From NCBI GenBank assembly GCA_046262935.1, contig JBHELT010000074.1, positions 71,203 to 135,202 of the forward strand: DNA of 64,000 nt. Reading direction: 5' to 3'. The notes below the pieces were generated by a model that did no database searches, was not told the origin of the DNA, and saw only the letters and a program-made list of their open reading frames with translations. Positions within the stretch are counted from its first letter, which is position 1. Each line of letters opens with the position of its first letter. Origin of the DNA: JBHELT01 sp046262935 (lineage in GTDB: Bacteria > Actinomycetota > CADDZG01 > JAHWKV01). The position numbers and the translations under genes were made by a program. Positions 1 through 6,917 of the stretch are shown piece after piece.

Positions 1-61
1 GCAGGAGCACCACGAGCGCGACGAGGCCGGCACACCAACCGATCTCGATTCGCTCAGGGCA

Positions 62-1072
62 TTGATCGAAGAACGACTCACCGAGCGACTGGTGGGGATG
101 CATGCCTGGTTTCGGGAAATCGAACCGCGCTCGGTGGATCTGCTTGATCTTGTGAGCGGCCTGGTTTCATCGGGCGGCCGAAGGATCCGGCCCCTTCTTA
201 CTGTGATCTCGTTCATGGCCTGCGGCGGACGCATAGGCCAGGAGATATTGGATGTGGCTGTGTCGATCGAGATGCTCCACACGTTCGCCTTGATCCACGA
301 CGATGTCATGGACTCTTCTGACGTACGGCGTGGGGTGCGAACCATCGGAGCAGCAAGCGGCAACGCGGTCGCCATCCTGGCTGGGGACCTGGCCTTGATC
401 CTTTCGGACCACATCTATTGGGATTCAGGTTTCCAGCCATCAGCGTTGAGCAAGGCAGCCAAGTCCATCGATCAGATGCGGCTCGAGGCGATAGCCGGCC
501 AGTACCTTGACCTCAAGGATCCTCATGCACAAGCTGCGAAGGTGGCCGACCTGAAAACAACGTCGTACACGATCAGGGGCCCTCTTAGAGTTGGAGCACA
601 CCTGGCGGGTGGTTCGGTCCCCCGGTCTTTGGACCTCTTCAGCGAGCCGCTCGGGGCTGGGTTCCAACTTGCCAATGACCTGGTTGGGTTGTTTTCGGGA
701 CCCTCGCCAGCTCAGACCGACATCGCAGGCCCGGCGAAGAACCGTCTCTTCGAGATCTTCTATGAGACATGTTCCGATGAAGAATCGATCGCGAACGTCA
801 CGAGAGTGAGGACATCGGCCGCGACCGACCAGGCGAGCATCGACCTGGTGAGGTCCGCGATCACCGAGTCGGGAGCGTTGAAGGTTGCTCTGGAATCAGT
901 CCGAAGTTCGGTCTTCAGAGCCAAAAAGATCCTCGAAGAACATGTCACGCAGTTTCCTCGCCCAACCGCCGCGATGATGTTGAATGAGATCGCCGACCTG
1001 GTCTTGATCAAAGCTGTGGCCATCGCGGCCAGTGAAGTAGAGTCCCCTGGACACGAGAGAAGGAGTCAGTAA
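62..1072 (+). CDS. Polyprenyl (trans-isoprenyl) diphosphate synthase family protein, degenerate second Asp motif
   Basis: Family members condense isopentenyl diphosphate with an allylic diphosphate to build prenyl chains. GGRRIRP (residues 38-44) and the first Asp-rich motif DDVMD followed by RRG (80-91) are intact, as is QYLDL (147-151). The second Asp-rich motif, normally DDxxD, reads NDLVG (205-209), so two metal-binding aspartates are missing. The protein may therefore be weak, altered or a partner subunit. The TTG at 62 gives a normal-length N-terminus but has no clear ribosome site, and the frame is open to the window edge, so the gene may start upstream. The stop is followed one base later by the cupredoxin gene, so the two are probably co-transcribed. 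Confidence 0.8.
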   Translation: MIEERLTERLVGMHAWFREIEPRSVDLLDLVSGLVSSGGRRIRPLLTVISFMACGGRIGQEILDVAVSIEMLHTFALIHDDVMDSSDVRRGVRTIGAASGNAVAILAGDLALILSDHIYWDSGFQPSALSKAAKSIDQMRLEAIAGQYLDLKDPHAQAAKVADLKTTSYTIRGPLRVGAHLAGGSVPRSLDLFSEPLGAGFQLANDLVGLFSGPSPAQTDIAGPAKNRLFEIFYETCSDEESIANVTRVRTSAATDQASIDLVRSAITESGALKVALESVRSSVFRAKKILEEHVTQFPRPTAAMMLNEIADLVLIKAVAIAASEVESPGHERRSQ

Positions 1073-1073
1073 A

Positions 1074-1481
1074 GTGAAAAAGGTCTTTGGCGTAGTTTTG
1101 ATAGGTGCGATCGCACTGGTTGGATGCTCGAAGAGTGGCTCGAGCGGATCCGGCTCAACGTCGGGTTCGGGGTCTGCTGCGACCTGCTCTCCAGGCGGCG
1201 CCGAGCTGACCGTTTCGGCGAAGGACACGTCGTTCGACAAGAAATGCCTTGCCGCCCCCGCGGACGCAGCGTTCACGATCGCACTCGACAACAAGGATGG
1301 ATTCCCTCACAACATCTCGATCTACAAGTCAAAGGGCGGAGCCGACGTTTACAAGGGCCAGCCATTCGCCGAGGCGAGCAAGACCACGACCTATTCGGTC
1401 CCCGCAACCACGGCAGGCACTTACTACTTCCAATGCGACATCCACCCGGACCAGATGAATGGAACCTTCATCGTGAAGTAG
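1074..1481 (+). CDS. Cupredoxin-type copper lipoprotein
   Basis: A 135-residue exported protein with a lipoprotein signal: short basic start, hydrophobic stretch and lipobox LVGC near residue 18, followed by a Ser/Gly linker. The rest is one plastocyanin/azurin-like domain. Type-1 copper ligands are visible as His in FPHNIS and Cys-His-Met in FQCDIHPDQM near the C-terminus. It probably carries electrons or binds copper at the outer face of the membrane. The GTG start has an AGGAG ribosome site about 10 bases upstream, inside the end of the prenyl synthase gene. A strong terminator follows. Confidence 0.85.
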   Translation: MKKVFGVVLIGAIALVGCSKSGSSGSGSTSGSGSAATCSPGGAELTVSAKDTSFDKKCLAAPADAAFTIALDNKDGFPHNISIYKSKGGADVYKGQPFAEASKTTTYSVPATTAGTYYFQCDIHPDQMNGTFIVK

Positions 1482-1497
1482 TTGTTCGTTAGTTCTA

Positions 1498-1528
1498 AGA
1501 AGAAGGGCCCCTTGGGGGCCCTTCTTCT
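1498..1528 (+). terminator. Rho-independent terminator after the cupredoxin gene
   Basis: A perfect 14-bp stem (arms 1498-1511 and 1515-1528) with a 3-base loop, 16 bases after the cupredoxin stop. It starts with an A-rich arm and ends in a T-rich arm, so it can work in both directions. The 260 bases after it (to 1789) are GC-rich with local inverted repeats; I see no gene or recognisable RNA family in them. Confidence 0.85.
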
Positions 1529-1789
1529 GTCGTTGATGGCTCGCTGGGCCGGACGCGAGAAAGGCTGGCGGACCTCCTGCGGGGCCCATCAGCCTCTCCC
1601 TATTCGGTTTTGGCTCCCTCCCGGTGATCGGCCGGGGGTGGCCGCATTCGGTAGGCCCGGCAACCATGCCCAGCTAGGGGCGCTCAGATGGACGCTCGGT
1701 CCACCAAAAATTGGTGCGTGGGGATTCCCGACTTCTCGATTGTCGCGCCGCCAAGCCAACAAGGGAAGAGTTTTTCTGAATAAGGCAGG

Positions 1790-2017
1790 TCAGAAACCGA
1801 GTTCAAAATCGAGATCGAGCCTTCCTTCGATCTCTCGCAACTGGTTCCGCGCACAATCGGGGCAAAGATAGCCTTGCAGCTTGGAACCGCTCCCCAAGAT
1901 CGACCATCCCAGTGGGAACGAATCTCCGCGAACGCGCTGCGTTGCACCGCAAGACCGACAAACGATCCTATTGCGGCGGGCGATCCTGGAATCTGGGGTC
2001 TCGTCGTCGTCGGCCAA
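1790..2017 (-). CDS. Small zinc-ribbon-like protein
   Basis: A 75-residue frame with two CxxC pairs, CRSC (about residues 20-23) and CPDC (about 52-55), spaced as in a zinc ribbon, and an acidic C-terminus. It follows the methyltransferase on the same strand by about 20 bases and starts at TTG without a clear ribosome site. I do not recognise a family. The paired cysteines and gene-like spacing favour a real gene; short length and weak start argue for caution. Confidence 0.5.
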   Translation of the reverse strand: MADDDETPDSRIARRNRIVCRSCGATQRVRGDSFPLGWSILGSGSKLQGYLCPDCARNQLREIEGRLDLDFELGF

Positions 2018-2038
2018 GGTGGATAAACAGTAGCAGGC

Positions 2039-2746
2039 TCAGCGACTACCTATATACAACCCTCTGCCCATCAGGCCATCAGGGTCATGTTCGACAACCA
2101 AGCCAGCCAGCCGGAATGCTTCCTGGTATTCATCGCTCGTGAAAAGAGTCGTCGCGTGGGTCTCCATGAATGCCTCGACGCCCTGCGGCGTGCCGACCAG
2201 ATAATGCAACTGAAGTGTTGAGTCTCTTGGGTCATCCGAAGAGGCTCCCACCGTCATCCTTGCGATCTTCAGGTCCGGCTTATCGACGAAACGAGCATGG
2301 ACCTGGCCACGTAGCCATTCGTCAGGCGTGAACCAAGGCTCAACGACAACGAGGCCGCCGGGTGCCAAGTGGGCGGCCATCCGGGCGATCGCCTTGTTCA
2401 AGTGGCCGACCGTCGGCCCGCAATAGCCGATCGCGCTGAAAAGGCAGGTGACCACATCGAACTTGCGTCCGAGATCGAAATCGCCCATGTCGCCAACATG
2501 CAGCGCCACGGACCCAAGGCGCTCTTGGGCGATCTTCAAAAGGCCGAGGTCGAGATCGAGCCCTTCCACCTGGAAGCGCTTCATGAAGTAGCGCAGGTGA
2601 AGACCAGTCCCGCACGCTACGTCCAACAGCGTTTGGGCACCAGGCACCCTCGCCTCGACGATATCGGCGACCTTTGATGCTTCGCGGTCGTAGTCCTTCA
2701 TCTCTTGATAGATGAGGTCATACAGATGGGGGCTCTTGTCGAACAT
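2039..2746 (-). CDS. Class I SAM-dependent methyltransferase
   Basis: A 235-residue single-domain methyltransferase. The SAM-binding motif I is LLDVACGTG (about 41-49), followed by the acidic GLDLD loop and a conserved VGDMGDF motif. The N-terminal YDLIYQEMKDY resembles small-molecule and sugar N-methyltransferases, but the substrate cannot be read from sequence. An AAAGGA ribosome site precedes the ATG. It lies downstream of groEL but beyond a strong terminator, so it probably has its own promoter. Confidence 0.8.
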   Translation of the reverse strand: MFDKSPHLYDLIYQEMKDYDREASKVADIVEARVPGAQTLLDVACGTGLHLRYFMKRFQVEGLDLDLGLLKIAQERLGSVALHVGDMGDFDLGRKFDVVTCLFSAIGYCGPTVGHLNKAIARMAAHLAPGGLVVVEPWFTPDEWLRGQVHARFVDKPDLKIARMTVGASSDDPRDSTLQLHYLVGTPQGVEAFMETHATTLFTSDEYQEAFRLAGLVVEHDPDGLMGRGLYIGSR

Positions 2747-2777
2747 CGAGTTTTCCTTTTAGGGGAAGGCGATAAGA

Positions 2778-2808
2778 AGAAGGGGGCCGGATTCCGGCCC
2801 CCCCTTCC
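2778..2808 (-). terminator. Terminator after groEL
   Basis: A GC-rich hairpin (GGGGGCCGGA arm with its complement TCCGGCCCCC, centred near 2792) followed on the minus strand by a pyrimidine-rich tail TTCTTCTTAT. It lies between the groEL stop and the methyltransferase start. Confidence 0.8.
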
Positions 2809-2831
2809 TTGGTGCTGTGACCAGATACTGC

Positions 2832-4460
2832 TTAGAAGTCCATGTCTCCGCCACCAGGCATCGCTGGCATGGGCTGCTTGGGCTCCGGCTTGTCTGCGAC
2901 GACTGCTTCGGTGGTCAGGAAGAGCGCTGCGATCGATGCCGCGTTCTGCAGAGCAGAGCGGGTCACCTTAGCAGGGTCAACTATCCCAGCCTTCATCAGG
3001 TCTTCGTACTCTCCTGATGCGGCATTCAGGCCCTGGCCCTTCGGCAGGCTGCGGACCTTCTCGACGATGACTCCACCTTCAAGACCGGCGTTTACAGCGA
3101 TCTGACGAAGCGGGGCGTCGAGCGCACGGCGCACGATCTGGACGCCTGCGAGTTCGTCGCCGGTCAAGTCCATCTCTAGCTTCTCGAGGCTCTGAGTGGC
3201 CAGGACCAGCGTGGTGCCGCCTCCGGGGACGATGCCCTCTTCGACGGCAGCCTTGGTGGCCTGAACGGCGTCCTCGATGCGGTGCTTCTTCTCCTTCAGC
3301 TCAACCTCGGTAGCCGCTCCGACCTTGATGACGGCAACTCCACCGGCAAGCTTGGCGAGACGCTCCTGGAGCTTCTCTTTGTCGTAATCGGAATCGCTCT
3401 TGTCGAGCTCGGCGCGGATCTGGTTGATGCGACCCTTGATCTCGTCGGCTGAACCAGCACCCTCGACGACGGTTGTCTCGTCTTTGGTCACAACCACCTT
3501 GCGGGCGGTACCAAGAAGATCGATCGTCGTGTTTTCGAGTTTGAGACCAACTTCTTCCGAGATGACCTGGCCACCGGCAAGGATGGCGATGTCCTGGAGC
3601 ATGGCCTTGCGACGGTCTCCGAACCCGGGGGCCTTGACCGCAACCACTCGAAGCGAACCGCGGATCTTGTTGACCACCATGGTCGCCAAGGCTTCGCCTT
3701 CGACGTCCTCAGCGATGATCAATAGCGGCTTGCCAGCTTGAACAACCTTCTCGAGCACAGGCAGAAGATCCTTGAGTGCTGCGATCTTGGAGTTCGCGAT
3801 CAGGATGTACGGGTCTTCGAGAACCGCTTCCATGCGTTCTGGGTCGGTGATGAAGTAAGGGCTGATGTAGCCCTTGTCGAAACGCATACCTTCGACGAGT
3901 TCAAGTTCGAGGCCGAAAGTGTTCGACTCTTCAACAGTGATGACAGCGTCTTTGCCGACCTTGTCCATGGCCTCGGCGATGATCTCGCCGATCTCACGGT
4001 CGTTGTTCGCCGAGATGGCGCCCACGTGTGCGATCTCTTCTTTGCCTTCTACTTCCTTCGCCTGACCGCCGATGAACTCGACAACGGTCTCGACGGCCTT
4101 CTCGATACCACGCTTCAGCGCGATCGGGTTAGCGCCAGCTGCCACTACACGCAGGCCTTCCTTAGTGATGGCGTGAGCGAGAACAGTTGCAGTAGTTGTT
4201 CCGTCACCGGCTACGTCGTCTGTCTTCTTCGCTACTTCCTTTACGAGCTCCGCACCGATCTTCTCGTACGGGTCTTCAAGTTCGATCTCCTTAGCGATGG
4301 AAACACCATCGTTGGTGATCGTGGGGGCTCCCCACTTCTTCTCGAGGACGACGTTGCGGCCTTTGGGGCCAAGGGTTACTCGGACAGCACTTGCAAGCTG
4401 GTCCATCCCTCGCTCCATCGCGCGCTTCGCCTCGTCTCCGAAAGCGATCTGCTTTGCCAT
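2832..4460 (-). CDS. groEL: Chaperonin GroEL (60 kDa)
   Basis: A full-length 542-residue GroEL, the ATP-driven ring chaperonin that folds cytosolic proteins. The N-terminus MAKQIAFGDEAKRAME, the GDGTTTAT ATP motif (about 85-92) and the C-terminal GGGDMDF tail are all present. The Met-rich tail, rather than a His-rich one, is the usual form of the main housekeeping actinobacterial copy. No groES is adjacent, so groEL stands alone as in many actinobacteria. The ATG has an AGGAGG site 6 bases upstream, and a perfect CIRCE operator lies further upstream, so HrcA control is expected. Confidence 0.98.
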   Translation of the reverse strand: MAKQIAFGDEAKRAMERGMDQLASAVRVTLGPKGRNVVLEKKWGAPTITNDGVSIAKEIELEDPYEKIGAELVKEVAKKTDDVAGDGTTTATVLAHAITKEGLRVVAAGANPIALKRGIEKAVETVVEFIGGQAKEVEGKEEIAHVGAISANNDREIGEIIAEAMDKVGKDAVITVEESNTFGLELELVEGMRFDKGYISPYFITDPERMEAVLEDPYILIANSKIAALKDLLPVLEKVVQAGKPLLIIAEDVEGEALATMVVNKIRGSLRVVAVKAPGFGDRRKAMLQDIAILAGGQVISEEVGLKLENTTIDLLGTARKVVVTKDETTVVEGAGSADEIKGRINQIRAELDKSDSDYDKEKLQERLAKLAGGVAVIKVGAATEVELKEKKHRIEDAVQATKAAVEEGIVPGGGTTLVLATQSLEKLEMDLTGDELAGVQIVRRALDAPLRQIAVNAGLEGGVIVEKVRSLPKGQGLNAASGEYEDLMKAGIVDPAKVTRSALQNAASIAALFLTTEAVVADKPEPKQPMPAMPGGGDMDF

Positions 4461-4526
4461 TTTGTTACCTCCTATTTCCTGGGTCCTACTGGATCCTTCA
4501 AGCTTCGCACTCGCATGGTGAGAGTG

Positions 4527-4553
4527 TTAGCACTCCAGAGTCTAGAGTGCTAA
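4527..4553 (-). promoter_or_regulatory. CIRCE operator (HrcA binding site)
   Basis: TTAGCACTC-N9-GAGTGCTAA, a perfect match to the CIRCE consensus, about 65 bases upstream of the groEL start. HrcA represses chaperonin genes through this element. Confidence 0.97.
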
Positions 4554-4568
4554 CGGCCCAGTTTGCAA
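4539..4568 (-). promoter_or_regulatory. Probable groEL promoter overlapping CIRCE
   Basis: On the minus strand TTGCAA (4563-4568) and TAGACT (4539-4544) are 18 bases apart. The -10 box lies within the CIRCE spacer, so bound HrcA would occlude RNA polymerase. Confidence 0.6.
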
Positions 4569-4686
4569 CCGGTCCAGCATCTGAGCGATATCGCAGGCGG
4601 GCGGGGCGGGTTATGAGGGGGAGCTAAAGCCTTTGGGCAGGGCAGATCCCATGGGCAGAGCGTTCCCAACAAGTGGGCCGGAATGA

Positions 4687-4712
4687 AAAGTGGACCCCGA
4701 GGGGTCCACTTT
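4687..4712 (-). terminator. Terminator after the histone-like gene
   Basis: Inverted repeat AAAGTGGACCCC / GGGGTCCACTTT with a short loop, followed on the minus strand by TTTTCATT. It lies about 20 bases past the stop of the Lys/Ala-rich gene. Confidence 0.8.
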
Positions 4713-4729
4713 CGTGATGCTGAAAAAGC

Positions 4730-5047
4730 CTATCTTTTCGCTGCGGACTTTCTTCTAGTGGTGGTCTTCCTTTTGGCCGCAGTCTTACGTTTCGCTGCAG
4801 GCTTCCGCTTTGCAGTTGCCTTACGTTTCGCTGCTGGCTTCCGCTTTGCAGTTGCTTTCTTTGCAGCTGTCTTGCGCTTCGCGGCTGGCTTGCGTTTTGC
4901 AGTTGCCTTCCGCTTTGCCGTCGACTTTCTAGCCGTCGACTTTTTAGCTGAGCTCTTGCGCTTGGCGGTTGCGCGCTTCGCGGGAGCCTTTGCAGTGGCT
5001 TTGCGCGTTGACTTGCGCTTCGCCGTCGACTTCTTGGCTGCTGGCAT
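4730..5047 (-). CDS. Lys/Ala-rich histone H1-like DNA-binding protein
   Basis: A 105-residue protein made almost wholly of Ala, Lys, Arg, Ser and Thr in short repeats of the type AAKRK, TAKRK and PAAKRK. It resembles the basic tail of mycobacterial HupB and bacterial H1-like proteins, but has no HU body or other folded domain. It presumably binds nucleoid DNA or RNA without base specificity. The ATG at 5047 is preferred because a GAGGAAGGGGG ribosome site lies about 10 bases upstream; a GTG at 5056 is too close to that site. The internal repeats at DNA level make it prone to length change. Confidence 0.8.
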   Translation of the reverse strand: MPAAKKSTAKRKSTRKATAKAPAKRATAKRKSSAKKSTARKSTAKRKATAKRKPAAKRKTAAKKATAKRKPAAKRKATAKRKPAAKRKTAAKRKTTTRRKSAAKR

Positions 5048-5155
5048 AAGTGACACCCCCTTCCTCGGAGTTATTCCCCTTGTTCGGAAGTTTAGGTGAA
5101 TGCAAGCCCTATTTGTAGCTAATTGGAAAGTTTTTTTCTGCGCGATTTTCGCAGG

Positions 5156-5608
5156 TCACTCTTCTCCGAATGCAGATTCGATACGCGACAACAGATTCGA
5201 CTTCTCTAATTCTTGCAATCGCTTCTGTTGGATCTGATCTGTCGACATCAATAAGATCTGGTTTACGGTGATCGCTAAGTCTTCGGGATCGAATGGTTTC
5301 GTTAAGTATTCGTCGACACCTAATCTCCATCCGTTGACGAAATCTGCTTCTGCACTTTTGGCTGTTAACAGAACAACGCGCGTACTTCTTTTCAGTCCAG
5401 TGCGACGCAATTCCCGAAGAACAGCCCAACCATCGATCTTCGGCATCATCACATCGAGCAAGATGAGATCGGGTGTTTTGTCTTTCAGAAAATCGATAGC
5501 CTCTTCGCCGTTTCCTGCCTCATCGACCATGTGGCCCGCGTCGGTGAGCGTGAAGGAGATGAGCTGCCGGATGGCTGGTTCATCGTCCACGACTAGGATG
5601 TTCGCCAT
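5156..5608 (-). CDS. Single-domain response regulator (REC)
   Basis: A 150-residue CheY-like receiver with no output domain. The acidic pocket is VVDDE (about 6-10), the phospho-acceptor Asp lies in LILLDVMMP, the conserved Thr/Ser in LLTAKS and the Lys in TKPFDP. About 25 residues after the receiver form a charged helix (QQKRLQELEKSNLLSRIE), likely a partner-binding segment. No kinase is adjacent. The gene looks more AT-rich in wobble positions than its neighbours. Architecture matches the second orphan regulator at 8769-9206. Confidence 0.9.
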   Translation of the reverse strand: MANILVVDDEPAIRQLISFTLTDAGHMVDEAGNGEEAIDFLKDKTPDLILLDVMMPKIDGWAVLRELRRTGLKRSTRVVLLTAKSAEADFVNGWRLGVDEYLTKPFDPEDLAITVNQILLMSTDQIQQKRLQELEKSNLLSRIESAFGEE

Positions 5609-5727
5609 TAGAAAAGGTCCTTTCGCCCGCCTAGAAGCCTCGTCGGCTCAAACTTCGTATTGATTTAATCCTATTTACCCCTTACTATTGCTTCCTTCTC
5701 TGAAACCAGGCTGGAGGCGCAGAAAAC

Positions 5728-6168
5728 ATGTCCACTCAGGTCGACTCCAAGGTCCCCCGGGCCAAGGCGGTGTTCCACGCCATGATCCCAGCGCTCGCTT
5801 TCCTAGCGGGCCCTCCGGTCGCTACATACGTGCTGGCTGTCACCGGCCTCATCATGGCTGCTAGCGTGATCGGTGGTGGCCGCTTCAGCCTTTTCGGCAT
5901 CATCTTCAACAAGTGGATAAGACCGGCTTTGAGGTTGGGCCCCGGAAAGCTCGAGGAAGTAGCCCCTCACCGTTTCGCCGAAGCGGTCGGCTCGGTGTTC
6001 TTGCTGGCATCTTCGCTCGCGTTCGGCGCCGGAGCCAAGGTATTGGGCGAGTCGCTTGCTCTGATAGTGGTCGCGCTGGCGATCTTGAATGCCGCAGCAG
6101 GTATCTGCGTTGGATGCCAGATGTATCTGTTGATCAAAAGGGCGCAAAGCAAAGTGCTGGCATCTTGA
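5728..6168 (+). CDS. DUF4395 family membrane protein
   Basis: A 146-residue protein with four hydrophobic segments (about 18-50, 88-105, 107-132) and the GxCxGCQMYLL motif near the C-terminus that is characteristic of DUF4395. Family members often sit beside thioredoxin- or rhodanese-like proteins, and here the next gene encodes a membrane-anchored thioredoxin overlapping the stop. A role in thiol or sulfur transfer at the membrane is an inference. GGAGG lies 12 bases before the ATG. Confidence 0.8.
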   Translation: MSTQVDSKVPRAKAVFHAMIPALAFLAGPPVATYVLAVTGLIMAASVIGGGRFSLFGIIFNKWIRPALRLGPGKLEEVAPHRFAEAVGSVFLLASSLAFGAGAKVLGESLALIVVALAILNAAAGICVGCQMYLLIKRAQSKVLAS

Positions 6169-6584
6169 CCGCCGTCGCGGCTAGGTTGTTGGTGCTTTCC
6201 GTCGTTGGCCTCGCGTCATGTGCTGTGGCCTGGCTCATCTCCAGGTACTTCCGTGGGGCTGGCCTGCCGCGAACGTTCGATGTGCAGGACGCCCGAACCA
6301 GCGGAGACCGGCCGTTCCTCGTGGAGTTCACGAGCCCCTATTGTTATGAGTGCAAGGAGGCCCTTCCATTATTGAAGGCGGCCGCCAAGGTCTACGATGC
6401 CCCACTCACCGTCATCGACGCAAAGCTGCGGCCAGACCTCGCCAATAAGTACTCCATCCGCAGCACCCCAACCATCTTGGTAGTAGACGGCAAAGGTACG
6501 GTGACCGAGGGATGGCTGCGCAGTCCCGATGAGTCGGAACTGCGCGGCGCGCTGGAATCGCTAGCCCTTTCCCAGGCGATCTGA
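6165..6584 (+). CDS. Membrane-anchored thioredoxin-like protein
   Basis: An N-terminal hydrophobic anchor is followed by a thioredoxin fold with the active site SPYCYECK (CxxC) and the cis-proline motif RSTPTILVV. It would do disulfide exchange on the outer side of the membrane. The TTG start at 6165 overlaps the DUF4395 stop (TTGA), implying translational coupling; an ATG at 6114 in the same frame would overlap by 55 bases. The stop codon falls in the first unit of a 14-bp tandem repeat. Confidence 0.8.
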   Translation: MTAVAARLLVLSVVGLASCAVAWLISRYFRGAGLPRTFDVQDARTSGDRPFLVEFTSPYCYECKEALPLLKAAAKVYDAPLTVIDAKLRPDLANKYSIRSTPTILVVDGKGTVTEGWLRSPDESELRGALESLALSQAI

Positions 6585-6633
6585 ACCGGTCGATCTGAAC
6601 CGGGCGATCTGAACCGGGCGATCTGAACCGGTC
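6578..6633. repeat. 14-bp tandem repeat, four units
   Basis: GATCTGAACCGGTC-type units begin at 6578, 6592, 6606 and 6620 with one variable base; a degenerate fifth unit starts at 6634. The array sits between the convergent thioredoxin and sulfur-carrier genes and contains the thioredoxin stop codon. Confidence 0.9.
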
Positions 6634-6641
6634 GATCGGAT

Positions 6642-6917
6642 TCAGCCCCCGGCTACTGCGGGCAGGATCGAAACCAAAGCTGCGTCAGGGATCTGCGTGT
6701 CCAGGCCGTCGAGGAAGCGCACATCTTCGTCGCCCACGAAAACATTGATGAATCTTCGGATCTCACCTGATTCGTCGATGATGCGCTCCACCAGGGCCGG
6801 GTGACTCTGGCCGATGGCCTTCAATAGGTCGCGAACGTTGGCAGCATCGAATGAAACCTCTTGCTGACCGTCAACAAGCTGGCGCAACTGGGTTGGTATA
6901 CGAACTCTGACACTCAT
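6642..6917 (-). CDS. MoaD/ThiS-family sulfur carrier protein
   Basis: A 91-residue beta-grasp protein ending in the di-glycine VAGG, which is adenylated and thiocarboxylated in this family. The FINVFVGDEDVRFLDGLDTQI segment is typical of the CysO-like branch rather than molybdopterin MoaD. Its ATG overlaps the stop of the threonine synthase gene (ATGA), so the two are made together. It lies downstream of a SAM riboswitch, which points to sulfur amino-acid synthesis rather than molybdopterin. No activating MoeB/ThiF enzyme is in the window. Confidence 0.88.
   Translation of the reverse strand: MSVRVRIPTQLRQLVDGQQEVSFDAANVRDLLKAIGQSHPALVERIIDESGEIRRFINVFVGDEDVRFLDGLDTQIPDAALVSILPAVAGG

Noticed and set aside
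1530..1789. Structured RNA (SRP, RNase P, tmRNA or a riboswitch)
   Set aside because: GC-rich with local pairing, but no conserved core of any of these families on either strand.
1482..1871. 129-codon plus-strand frame after the cupredoxin gene
   Set aside because: Starts inside the terminator and lacks a ribosome site and protein-like sequence.
3738..4553. Long plus-strand frame opposite groEL
   Set aside because: Lies wholly over a clear groEL, with no ribosome site and no protein-like motifs.
4683..5099. Plus-strand frame opposite the histone-like gene (AAGFRFAVA-type repeats)
   Set aside because: It is the complement of the Lys/Ala repeat gene; the minus strand has the ribosome site and terminator.
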